DNA from: Dyadobacter soli
Lineage (GTDB): Bacteria; Bacteroidota; Bacteroidia; Cytophagales; Spirosomataceae
DNA length: 64,000 nt
Direction of reading: 5' to 3'
Assembly: GCF_900101885.1 (NCBI RefSeq)
Contig: NZ_FNAN01000020.1
Location: 124,001-188,000, forward strand
In this document: piece by piece, positions 46,427 through 54,761 of the stretch
How the letters are laid out: each line of letters opens with the position of its first letter
How positions within the stretch are numbered: the stretch's first letter is position 1
The notes under the pieces: model-generated
Told to the model about the DNA's origin: nothing
The model's input: the letters and a program-made list of their open reading frames with translations, nothing else
The model's database searches: none
Made by a program: the position numbers and the translations under genes

Positions 46427-47250
46427 CCAATAAAAACGAGACGGCCTTGCAGACAGCGTATTTGTCTCAATTATGGATTTATCCCGTAAAATCACTGGCC
46501 GGAACCCGAGTGCCCGTGGCCCGGGCAGGCTGGTCAGGATTGCAATATGATCGGCATTGGATGATCACCGACGCGCGCGGCCATTGCCTGACCCAGCGCG
46601 AAATTCCTGGCATGGCACTTCTGCGGGCCAGCGTGACCACACATGGTTTGCAAATTTCGCTGATCCACGAGTCCGGCAACACCATACTGGTACCGTTCTC
46701 AACCGAGATTGGACCGCAATTACAAGTGAAAGTTTGGGATGATACGGTCAATGCATCCGCGCCTGGCGAACAGGCCAACCAATGGCTCAGCGATCAGCTC
46801 CACCACCAGCTGAAACTGGTCGGTATGCAACCTGACGTTTCAAACAGGGCTTATGATGTGAGCCCGTATCCGCCGGGGGCTTTGAGCTTTGCAGATGATT
46901 TTCCCTATCACCTAATTTCCCAGTCATCAGTTGACGATCTGAATACGCGCCTGGAAGAGAAAGTCACTATTGAACGCTTCCGGCCAAACTTTGTCATTGC
47001 TGGCCTGTCGCCCTTTGAAGAGGATCAGCTTGGCAGGTTTTGCATCGGTGAGGCGCAGTTTGCATCGATTTCTGGCTGCGAACGCTGCGTGGTGGTCAAC
47101 ATCAATCCGCGGTCTGGGGAAAGGGGGCGGCAGCCGCTAAAAACACTCGCATCATTCCGGCGGCAAGGCAGTAAAATCAGTTTCGGACAAAATGTGATCG
47201 CAACCCGTGAAGGGACTGTTCGCGAAATGGACAGGGTATTGATATATTAG
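46420..47250 (+). CDS. MOSC-domain protein (YcbX/mARC-like)
   Basis: A 276-residue protein with an N-terminal MOSC beta-barrel domain (LSQLWIYPVKSLAGTRV, GLQYDRHWMITD) and a C-terminal MOSC domain (about 150-275, IERFRPNFVIAG, ISGCERCVVVNINP). The C220-x2-C223 pair lies where mARC and E. coli YcbX have the molybdenum-ligand cysteine. Those enzymes reduce N-hydroxylated bases such as hydroxylaminopurine using a separate electron donor. The overlapping FAD/NAD(P)-binding gene could supply electrons (inference). No molybdenum cofactor biosynthesis genes are in view. Confidence 0.9.
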   Translation: MLTNKNETALQTAYLSQLWIYPVKSLAGTRVPVARAGWSGLQYDRHWMITDARGHCLTQREIPGMALLRASVTTHGLQISLIHESGNTILVPFSTEIGPQLQVKVWDDTVNASAPGEQANQWLSDQLHHQLKLVGMQPDVSNRAYDVSPYPPGALSFADDFPYHLISQSSVDDLNTRLEEKVTIERFRPNFVIAGLSPFEEDQLGRFCIGEAQFASISGCERCVVVNINPRSGERGRQPLKTLASFRRQGSKISFGQNVIATREGTVREMDRVLIY

Positions 47251-47424
47251 TACCGCATGAGCCCATATACAGACAGCCCCTACCAAATACCCCGGATGAC
47301 TGATTGAGGTGTAAGTCGCGAGTTGTTCAAGTGCCTTCGGTGATTTTGCGGTCTTTGAGTGTTGCACCGGCCCGAAAAATTAACCGGATGGAACATCCTT
47401 ATCCTTTCTTGTAACATTTGTATT

Positions 47425-47440
47425 AGCCCGTTTCCGGGCT
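47425..47440 (+). other. Small hairpin upstream of the hydrolase gene
   Basis: AGCCCG-TTTC-CGGGCT forms a 6-bp stem 53 bp before the hydrolase ATG, followed 9 bp later by TATTTTCG, one base off the -7 consensus. It may be a remnant terminator or an operator. Confidence 0.3.
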
Positions 47441-47492
47441 GCCAGCCTATTTTCGTGACCCGTTTTTTATTCGATTTAGAAAAAACATTGTC

Positions 47493-48341
47493 ATGGAAAA
47501 ACTTACAATCACAGCGTCCGATGGCTATCAGCTCAGCGCATTGTACGCCTCACCCGATCGGGAAAGCAGGGGGTCCATCGTGATCAGCTCCGCTACTGGT
47601 GTCAAGAAAGAATTTTACATCCATTTTGCCGGCTTCCTCATCGGGCAGGGCTACCATGTGCTGCTGTTCGATTACCGCGGCATCGGCGGCTCCGCACCTG
47701 TCGACCTGCGCACGATGGACGCCTACATGCACGAGTGGGGCACCAAGGATATGAACGCCGTGGTGGATTACCTCGTGCATGAGAAAGGTTTGAAGGAAAT
47801 TATCTGGCTGGGGCACAGTGTAGGCGCGCAGCTCGTGGGGTTTGTGGACCATGCCGAGCACATTGCCAAAGTGGTATCGGTTAATTCCGCGCTGGGTTAC
47901 TGGCGGTATTTCCCGCTGCCGTGGCGTTGGCTGATCTGGGCGCTATGGTATTTTGTAGGGCCGTTGATGGTGAAAGTGTACGGTTATGGCGTGATGAGTA
48001 AAATAGGGTGGGGCGAAAACCTGCCCCGCAACATGCTGCTTGAATGGCGCACCTGGTGCCTCAACCGCTCGTACTTCCGGGAGAGCCTCACAGAGTTGCT
48101 CGATGCCGGTCAGTTTGTGCGCTTTACCAGGCCCATTACCGCCGTGTACATGAGCGACGATTTCATCGCCAACGATAAAACCGTCCCGCTCATGATGGGA
48201 TTCTTCCCGAATTCACCACACCAGATCCTCAAACTCTCCGTTCGGGAACATACACGGGGTAAGGTGGGGCACACGGGGATTTTCCGGAAGAAATACCGCG
48301 AAGAACTCTGGCCCGTACTGCTGGCCATTATCGAGAAATAA
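47493..48341 (+). CDS. Alpha/beta hydrolase
   Basis: A 282-residue cytoplasmic hydrolase. The nucleophile elbow is GHSVGAQ with Ser109; SDDFIAND carries the probable acid and VGHTGIF the probable His. HVLLFDYRGIGGSAP is the standard region after strand 4. Tryptophan-rich lid segments (YWRYFPLPWRWLIWALWYF) suggest a hydrophobic substrate. Related proteins are annotated as serine aminopeptidase/hydrolase_4-like. It stands alone after the FAD-MOSC pair and ends in a bidirectional terminator. Confidence 0.85.
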   Translation: MEKLTITASDGYQLSALYASPDRESRGSIVISSATGVKKEFYIHFAGFLIGQGYHVLLFDYRGIGGSAPVDLRTMDAYMHEWGTKDMNAVVDYLVHEKGLKEIIWLGHSVGAQLVGFVDHAEHIAKVVSVNSALGYWRYFPLPWRWLIWALWYFVGPLMVKVYGYGVMSKIGWGENLPRNMLLEWRTWCLNRSYFRESLTELLDAGQFVRFTRPITAVYMSDDFIANDKTVPLMMGFFPNSPHQILKLSVREHTRGKVGHTGIFRKKYREELWPVLLAIIEK

Positions 48342-48378
48342 CAAGGATTTCCGGGGAGAATTTAAATCAAATGCAAAA

Positions 48379-48405
48379 GGACAATGCGCACTCAACGCAT
48401 TGTCC
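48379..48405. terminator. Bidirectional terminator
   Basis: GGACAATGCG and CGCATTGTCC flank a CACTCAA loop, with CGCTTTT after and AAAA before the stem. It lies between the convergent hydrolase (ends 48341) and DUF4394 gene (ends 48445), serving both. Confidence 0.85.
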
Positions 48406-48444
48406 CGCTTTTCGTGGTTTATAGTGGCCTTTCCTATTTATGTA

Positions 48445-50043
48445 TTATGGAATGTTGTTGTATAAATATCGCCCCAATGCGAAGGCACGGATGTCATAAG
48501 GCAGCTCAGAAACGTCCCTGGCTATGATTCCATCGTCAAGAAGGATCTCGTAAATGCGCGTTCTTCCGTTTACTTTGAATGCGCCGTAACCCAGCTCAGC
48601 CATGCCGCCGATGTCAAAGCCGTTGAATTTGTCGAACGCCAGATCCAGCTGGCCCACCAAATTTAACTCGTTGTACACAGTGTCCAGTTTGAACAGGTTG
48701 CGCGACTGGCTGTCGATTCCGTAAAGCGTCGAGGCAGTCTGCCGGGGTAGGTTTGATTGGTTGTTGCTATATGCCAGACCATCTATTCCCTGCATTCTTC
48801 CGTTATATATGAACGCATTCAGAGATTGAAATTCAGATATATCCGGACGTGCATAAAACCGTTGAAAAATGCCTGTTACCACATGTGCACGCTGGCTGAA
48901 TGGCTCGATGTCAAAGCCGAATGCACCCGTGGCAGCAAGATTTAGCTTTACAGGTAAGTCTCTGGCGAAGATTGCTTTGCCTGTTGCAGGATCGAGCTGG
49001 TAGATTTTGCTGTCGCTTGCCAAGGCATAAAACGTCGACTGATCAACCGAAAAATCCATTCCGAGAATGCTATCGCCCGGTGCCAATCCGGTGATGTTTT
49101 TGGCCGAAATCAGCTTCGCCGGGTCACGCTCCACGCGGTCGAGCGGGTTGAATGCAAGCAGCTTCCCCGTTCTGCTTACGGCATAGGCCACAGTCGTTGG
49201 GACCGCAATGCCGATAATGTTTCCAGGGGGAGCGTCGCTGATTTTTTGCAGCTTGCCCGACGCCAAATGCACATAATCGATTTCCCACCGGTCGCCCCGG
49301 CGGACAGAAGCAATGCCATATTCCGGGGACCGGCTGGTCCGGGGAGAAATGTCAAAACCTCCCACGTCGGCGATATCAGCATCCAGCTCCCCCACCGTTT
49401 CCACTTGCCCTGCATCAGCGCCGTTGTAGCGCACCAGCTGGTCAGCGACGGGGTCAATGCCGTAGAGCGTTGTTTCCAGGGCACCCGAATAATTGTTCGA
49501 ATAGGCAATGGCATGAACGTTAGGCGTAGCCCGTCCGCGTACCGGATTTGAACGGTTATCCAGCGACCCGGTGTACGGGTCCAGGCTCACATTCTCCCCT
49601 TTGTCGGTCACTAGCCGCGGACGATCGGTTACCGGGTTAAAATCGAAACCAAAGGCATTGGCCGAAAAGTCGGCTTCCACCTCCGTTTTTACATTCACAA
49701 TCGTGGGTTTCCCATTTGTATTTAAGTCCAGATTGACGGCATAGAATGTCCCTGATCTGGCCAACGCATAGAGCTGCCCGGTTGCGGGTCGAAAGTCGAT
49801 TGCGATTATTTTTTCGTCGGGATCCCTGGTTACCACCCGCAATACCCGCGACGAGGCGAGCGGACGAGCCACGTCAATTTCGTAGATTAGGTTATCGTCA
49901 GTAAGCGCGTAAAAAATCCTTTCGTCGAGGGAACGGGGAAATTGCCCGGGATCGACAGGACCTTCGTGATCCTGGCAGGAGTTTATCAGGATGGCGACCA
50001 AGAACGCGGCCGCGATGCGAATGCATTGCATGGATATAGGCAT
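48445..50043 (-). CDS. DUF4394 family lipoprotein (downstream copy)
   Basis: A 532-residue lipoprotein (lipobox INSC, Cys23) with two DUF4394-type halves. Repeating propeller-like blocks are IFYALTDDNLIYEIDV, IIAIDFRPATGQLYAL, FGFDFNPVTDRPRLVTD, NVHAIAYSNNYSG, TLYGIDPVADQLVRYNG and GGFDISP, repeated again from about residue 310. The fold is probably a beta-propeller; function is unknown. The upstream paralogue ends its stop 21 bp before this start, so the two are a tandem duplication in one transcript. Confidence 0.88.
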   Translation of the reverse strand: MPISMQCIRIAAAFLVAILINSCQDHEGPVDPGQFPRSLDERIFYALTDDNLIYEIDVARPLASSRVLRVVTRDPDEKIIAIDFRPATGQLYALARSGTFYAVNLDLNTNGKPTIVNVKTEVEADFSANAFGFDFNPVTDRPRLVTDKGENVSLDPYTGSLDNRSNPVRGRATPNVHAIAYSNNYSGALETTLYGIDPVADQLVRYNGADAGQVETVGELDADIADVGGFDISPRTSRSPEYGIASVRRGDRWEIDYVHLASGKLQKISDAPPGNIIGIAVPTTVAYAVSRTGKLLAFNPLDRVERDPAKLISAKNITGLAPGDSILGMDFSVDQSTFYALASDSKIYQLDPATGKAIFARDLPVKLNLAATGAFGFDIEPFSQRAHVVTGIFQRFYARPDISEFQSLNAFIYNGRMQGIDGLAYSNNQSNLPRQTASTLYGIDSQSRNLFKLDTVYNELNLVGQLDLAFDKFNGFDIGGMAELGYGAFKVNGRTRIYEILLDDGIIARDVSELPYDIRAFALGRYLYNNIP

Positions 50044-50064
50044 AGCTTAAATGTGCTCTTGGAT

Positions 50065-51657
50065 TTAGATTTCAGTAATTGTATTTAAATACGCTCCCAA
50101 CGTAAAGCCAACGATTTTGTAGGGAATTGTCGTGACGGGGTCGCTGACGCCGGTTTCAAGGCTCATGCGCCACAGGGTTGTTTTGCCCCGGTCGGTTAGT
50201 AATGCAAAACCGAATTCGTCGGGTGTACCACCTATGTCGAAGCCGTTGTATTTATCAAAACCGGTGGAAAGGTCGCCCACTTCCTTAAATTCCTTTCGAC
50301 CGACCCGCTCATACAATTTCTTCGTTTCGCCGTCGATCGCGAATAGTTTGGCGGAGCCTTCGGGAGCGCCTACCTGGCTGTTGCCGAAGGCGATGCCGCT
50401 CGGCCCGAAGGGTTGGTCGTCGATTGTCAGAGCCCCGAATTCGGATACCAGACCGGTATTGATATCTGCCTTGAATGCATGTTTAGTGGTGTTGGCGACC
50501 ATTAGCTTGTTGTCTACCGGGTCAAAATCCAGCGCGAACGCGGGATCATTGGTGAGTTCCAGCGGCATAGACAATGTAGACTTCTCAGTTGCCTCGCCAG
50601 TCATTTGATTGATGCGGTAGATTTTGCTATTGCTTGCTAACGCATATAACCTGGGTGTCACTTCAACGGAAAAATCCAGGCCGAGCAGTTTTACATTTGC
50701 AGGCAAGCCGGTTATGGTTTTGTCTACGATCAAACCGGGCGCTTTGTCTGCTCCGTAGGCTGGATTGAAAGAAATCAGATGGTTGTCAGCCGTGAGTGCG
50801 TAAGCTACCGGTGTTGGTACCGCAATGCCGATAAACTTATCTCCGTCTGGCAAGTTGCCCAACTTTCGTAATCTACCATCGCCGAGGTCGAGCACATCCA
50901 GTTCCCACCGGCCGCCTACCTGCACTGCGGCTAGCCCGTACTCCTGGTGTTTGCCAGTACGGGGCGATATATCGAAACCGCCTACGGAAGTGATGTCTTT
51001 TCCCAAATCGAGCGAGGTCTCGACGGTGTTAACCTGCCCGCTGTTGAAGCGCACCAGTTTGTCATGGGTAGGATCCAGGCCGTAAAGTGCTGCGCTTTTA
51101 GCTCCGGAATAATTGGTACCGAAAGCGATTTCTTCCACGTAGGACAACTGGTCACCCGCCGGTTGTGCGCTGCCTTCCACAATTTTGAAAGTCTCGGATT
51201 CATACCGGATAATTGCCCCGAATGCAATTAAACGGATTTCATCTGTTACGGGGTCGAAATCAAACGGTAAATAGGGAAGGACCGCCGGCTTTTCGGCTGG
51301 TTGCGGCGCCGGGTTCACCGGGTTCGGGCGGCTGATCCGGTTTGTATTTACATTTAATGCATAAAGCGTCCCATGGTCTGTTAATGCGTTAAGCTGCCCG
51401 GTAGCGGGCCGGAAATCGATGGAGATGACTTTTTCCTTTGGGTATTGGGTTTCAATTTTAATGACCTGCCTTGGCTGGGAGGGGTTGCTGGCATCGAGCT
51501 CGTAGAGCAGGTTATTTTCTGCTAATGCAAAAAATATCCCTTCCGGCGGGCCCGGTACTTCTACCGGGTCACCACCAGAGGGCGCGTGGTCTTCACATGA
51601 ATAAATCGGTAGGGCCAGTGCAACCAGCCCAAGCAACAGCTTGTTAAAAATTTTCAT
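50065..51657 (-). CDS. DUF4394 family lipoprotein (upstream copy)
   Basis: A 530-residue lipoprotein from the ATG at 51655-51657 (signal LLLGLVALALPIYSC, Cys21). Same block order as its neighbour: IFFALAENNLLYELDA, VISIDFRPATGQLNALTD, PFDFDPVTDEIRLIAFG, EIAFGTNYSG and GGFDISPRTG, then a second half with LLGLDFSVEVTPRLYALA and FALDFDPVDNKLMVAN. The halves suggest an internal duplication as well as the gene duplication. It lies 126 bp downstream of the hybrid kinase gene and is a likely target of it; a 9-mer found also before the kinase gene lies 91 bp upstream of this start. Confidence 0.88.
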   Translation of the reverse strand: MKIFNKLLLGLVALALPIYSCEDHAPSGGDPVEVPGPPEGIFFALAENNLLYELDASNPSQPRQVIKIETQYPKEKVISIDFRPATGQLNALTDHGTLYALNVNTNRISRPNPVNPAPQPAEKPAVLPYLPFDFDPVTDEIRLIAFGAIIRYESETFKIVEGSAQPAGDQLSYVEEIAFGTNYSGAKSAALYGLDPTHDKLVRFNSGQVNTVETSLDLGKDITSVGGFDISPRTGKHQEYGLAAVQVGGRWELDVLDLGDGRLRKLGNLPDGDKFIGIAVPTPVAYALTADNHLISFNPAYGADKAPGLIVDKTITGLPANVKLLGLDFSVEVTPRLYALASNSKIYRINQMTGEATEKSTLSMPLELTNDPAFALDFDPVDNKLMVANTTKHAFKADINTGLVSEFGALTIDDQPFGPSGIAFGNSQVGAPEGSAKLFAIDGETKKLYERVGRKEFKEVGDLSTGFDKYNGFDIGGTPDEFGFALLTDRGKTTLWRMSLETGVSDPVTTIPYKIVGFTLGAYLNTITEI

Positions 51658-51747
51658 GGTTAATTGGATTGTGTGAATTACCCAGCCCTTAGTGGACTGC
51701 GGATTGCGGCACAAAACTATTTCCATGAGCTTGGGCTGGATACCAAT

Positions 51748-51756
51748 AATGTTGCA
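51748..51756. promoter_or_regulatory. AATGTTGCA motif upstream of the DUF4394 pair
   Basis: The 9-mer AATGTTGCA occurs here on the plus strand and, inverted, at 54720-54728 before the hybrid kinase gene. A shared binding site for the kinase's AraC domain is possible, though the two are in opposite orientation. Confidence 0.3.
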
Positions 51757-51783
51757 ATCAAGAATAGATTAGTTGCGTAAATG

Positions 51784-54615
51784 TCACGAATTGGCATATT
51801 CACGCGGTGAAACGCCAAATTTTACCCGAAATTTTTTGGCGAAGTATGACTGTTCCCTGAAACCAACGGAGTAGCTGATCTGAGTCAGCGTATCCGCTCG
51901 TGACCGGATCAATACCGCGGCCCGTTGAAGGCGAATGTCATTGATCAGATCAACAGGTGTGGTATCCAGCAGCGCTTTCACCTTGCGGAACAATTGGGTC
52001 CTGCTCAGGCACATTTCAGCAGCCAGTTGTTCTACACCAAATACCGGATCAGCCAGGTGCTCGCTAATGGTTTGCCGCAGCCGCATCAAAAACTTGTCGT
52101 CCGTGGATAGGATCGTGTCCGCGGGAGACGGACTGACAAGCTCTTTCTGAAATTTTTGCGCCAGGCGTTTACGTTGGCTTATCATGTTCAACACACGCAC
52201 GCGCAGTTCATCAGTGGAAAATGGTTTTGAAAGGTAGTCGTCTGCGCCTGTACGAAGCCCTCTCATCCGCGACTCATCGTCCGATCGGGCCGTCAATAGT
52301 AGCACTGGAATATGGCATGTCACCTCCTGCTGCCGAATATACTCGGTTAGTGCTATACCGTCGATTCCTGGCATCATTACATCTGAAATAATCACGTCCG
52401 GTACTCGTTCAGTTGCAATTTGTAAGCCTATCTCGCCATTTTCTGCAGTGAGCACTTTGTATCGGTTTGCGAACGCACGGGCAATGAATTCGCGCAGTTC
52501 CCGGTTATCTTCTACGACCAGAATCGTTGCTTCTGTTGTGACGGAGCCCATTATTTCGTCCCGCGGGACGGCGTCGTCGTGCATTTGGCTAACGGCTGAA
52601 AAATGAGGTGACGGCTCAGAAGCAAAACGTGCGAATGTCAGTTTACTGACTTCCAGGGGTAATTGAACCGTCAGCGTTGTTCCTTCGTGCTCTCGGCTTT
52701 GCACATTGAGGACTCCCCGGTACAGCTTCACGATTTCGTTGACGAGCGCCAAGCCAAGCCCAGTGCCGGGCTGTCCGTCACTGGTAATGTGCTGTGATTG
52801 GAAGAACGGGGAGAAGATATGTGGCAGATCTTTCTCCGGGATACCCGACCCGGTATCGCTCACCACCACTTCAAGATCGCCTTCTTCATTTGTAACCTTC
52901 ACCGACAGCTGCACCTTATCCCCTGATGAGGTGAATTTGAATGCATTTCCCAGCAGGTTCGTTAATATTTTTTCAAGCTTGTCCTGATCAAATGCGAACA
53001 TTCCCTCAGGCACATCGATGGTTGTTTGAAAGTCGATTCTCCTGGCTTCGGCCAGCGATTCGAAGGAGGCAATGAATACCTGTAACCACTGCCTGAGCTC
53101 TCCCGTGGACACTACTATCTCCATTTTCCCTGCCTCAAATTTGGAGAGGTCAAGCAGTTGATTTACAAGTTCGAGCAATCTGTTCGCATTTCGTTTGATC
53201 AAATTCAGGTTCACCTGCCCCGAGGATCCTACTTCCTGAGTGAGTTCTTCCAAAGGCGCAGCTATCAGCGAAAGCGGTGTGCGAAATTCGTGTGAAATAT
53301 TGGCGAAGAATCGAGATTTCATCAGGTCCATCTCTTCCATTTCGGCTATCAAGGTCTTCTGAATGGTCATCACCTGGCGCGCTTTCTTGTTTCGCGATTG
53401 TTGTAGCAGATATATTGCCGTTGCGGCTAATAGCAGAAATGCCGAGCCGATAATCCAGAAATTTTTCGAGGCAGTCTCAAATCGCTTTTCCTGTTTTAAT
53501 AGCTGAATCTGTTGCTCGCGCTTTTCGGATTGGTACTTTTCTTCCAGCCGGGCCATTTCTTTTGTCCGCTCATCGTTCATGAGGTAGTTTCGCACTGCAT
53601 AATATTTTTGGATATAGTCGCTGGCTTTTTTGTAGTTGTATTGGTGGAGGCTAAGATCCACTAACTTCATGTAGGTTCGCTGCGAGGTAATGCGGATACC
53701 CATCTGGTCAGACATTTTCAATGACCGCAGCAGCAGCGTCTCGCTCTCGGCTAGCTTACCCTGCAGCATGTATACCTTACCCAGATTGGCCAGTGCATTC
53801 GTTTCGCCATTCTTGTTTCCACTTATGTGTGCACTTGCCAACGCCTGCGTAAAATACTGACTGGCATTGGCCAGGTCTGGCGGATCACCGCTCATATATA
53901 CCTCCCCTATGTTTGAAAGGATCAATGCCATATAAAATGACATTCCTACCTCCTGAGCTATTTTTAAGCTTTCGAGATAGTATTTCAGCGCGCCGGATCG
54001 GTCTTTCTGCCGGATACGCATCCCACCTTCGCCGTTCAATGTTTTGGCGAGCAATACCTTGTTGCCGGTTTCACGCGCGCGCATTTCTGCCTTGCGGTAA
54101 AAGCTACCTGCTTTTGCAAAATCCTCCTGATCCAGGTAAGTAAGGCCCATTACCCGATAGCTTTCGCCTGTGAGTGCACGAAAGCCGTTACGCTCGGCAA
54201 TAGACTCTGCCCGTAATGCGCACGCAATGGCGAGCTCCGCCTCGTTGGCCAGGCTGTGAATGAGCGCCAATTGGTTATGCGCACGCGCCTCACCGTAAGC
54301 ATATCCGCGTTTGGCGGCCAGCATAATTGCATCTCGCGCATATGCAGATGACTCCGTTTGATTCACACCGAAGTAGTAATGACTTAGTTTGAGGTAGAGG
54401 TTCACACGCACCGTATCTTGTCCGCGATGCCGGGAAAGCACTCTCAGCAGGCTGTCGGGCTGCTGATTTTGGGCATAAGAAGGTGATGTATTCAACAATC
54501 CTGCAATTACCAGCATGATTGCGATATGGTTCTTCAATACATAGTCTGCCTGTAATGCATGACGAACGAACCAGTCGATGTTAAGGCGATGGAAAGGTGA
54601 GCGATATATGGTCAT
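51784..54615 (-). CDS. Hybrid two-component sensor kinase/response regulator with TPR sensor and AraC output
   Basis: A 943-residue all-in-one signalling protein. From the ATG at 54615: a late signal-like helix (about 31-50, IAIMLVIAGLLNTSPSYAQ), TPR-type helical repeats (about 70-350, ALANLGKVYMLQGKLAESE), one membrane helix (387-405), HisKA with His442 (ANISHEFRTPLS), ATPase domain with Asn557, DTGSGIP and GTGLGLALV, a receiver domain with Asp745 (SDVMMPGIDG) and Lys797, and an AraC helix-turn-helix (about 855-943, VGFREQSYFAKKFRVKFG). Unlike classic glycan HTCS it has a TPR sensor rather than a propeller. The next ATG (54516) would give a shorter signal peptide. Likely controls the DUF4394 pair. 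Confidence 0.92.
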   Translation of the reverse strand: MTIYRSPFHRLNIDWFVRHALQADYVLKNHIAIMLVIAGLLNTSPSYAQNQQPDSLLRVLSRHRGQDTVRVNLYLKLSHYYFGVNQTESSAYARDAIMLAAKRGYAYGEARAHNQLALIHSLANEAELAIACALRAESIAERNGFRALTGESYRVMGLTYLDQEDFAKAGSFYRKAEMRARETGNKVLLAKTLNGEGGMRIRQKDRSGALKYYLESLKIAQEVGMSFYMALILSNIGEVYMSGDPPDLANASQYFTQALASAHISGNKNGETNALANLGKVYMLQGKLAESETLLLRSLKMSDQMGIRITSQRTYMKLVDLSLHQYNYKKASDYIQKYYAVRNYLMNDERTKEMARLEEKYQSEKREQQIQLLKQEKRFETASKNFWIIGSAFLLLAATAIYLLQQSRNKKARQVMTIQKTLIAEMEEMDLMKSRFFANISHEFRTPLSLIAAPLEELTQEVGSSGQVNLNLIKRNANRLLELVNQLLDLSKFEAGKMEIVVSTGELRQWLQVFIASFESLAEARRIDFQTTIDVPEGMFAFDQDKLEKILTNLLGNAFKFTSSGDKVQLSVKVTNEEGDLEVVVSDTGSGIPEKDLPHIFSPFFQSQHITSDGQPGTGLGLALVNEIVKLYRGVLNVQSREHEGTTLTVQLPLEVSKLTFARFASEPSPHFSAVSQMHDDAVPRDEIMGSVTTEATILVVEDNRELREFIARAFANRYKVLTAENGEIGLQIATERVPDVIISDVMMPGIDGIALTEYIRQQEVTCHIPVLLLTARSDDESRMRGLRTGADDYLSKPFSTDELRVRVLNMISQRKRLAQKFQKELVSPSPADTILSTDDKFLMRLRQTISEHLADPVFGVEQLAAEMCLSRTQLFRKVKALLDTTPVDLINDIRLQRAAVLIRSRADTLTQISYSVGFREQSYFAKKFRVKFGVSPREYANS

Positions 54616-54700
54616 TGAAAACGTATGTGGTACTGGGGCAGGTTGCCTATTCTCAAAGTACGTCAAATATGTGCTTTTACTTTCCTAATGCGTTGATATA

Positions 54701-54731
54701 CAACATTTGTTTTCTTTGATGCAACATTTGT
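54701..54731. repeat. Direct repeat in the kinase promoter region
   Basis: CAACATTTGT occurs at 54701-54710 and 54722-54731, offset by 21 bp, i.e. two helical turns, 86 bp upstream of the kinase ATG. Such spacing suits an AraC-type dimer, so autoregulation is plausible. Confidence 0.45.
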
Positions 54732-54761
54732 CGCACTCCCCGCACTTATGAGAAGGGGTTT

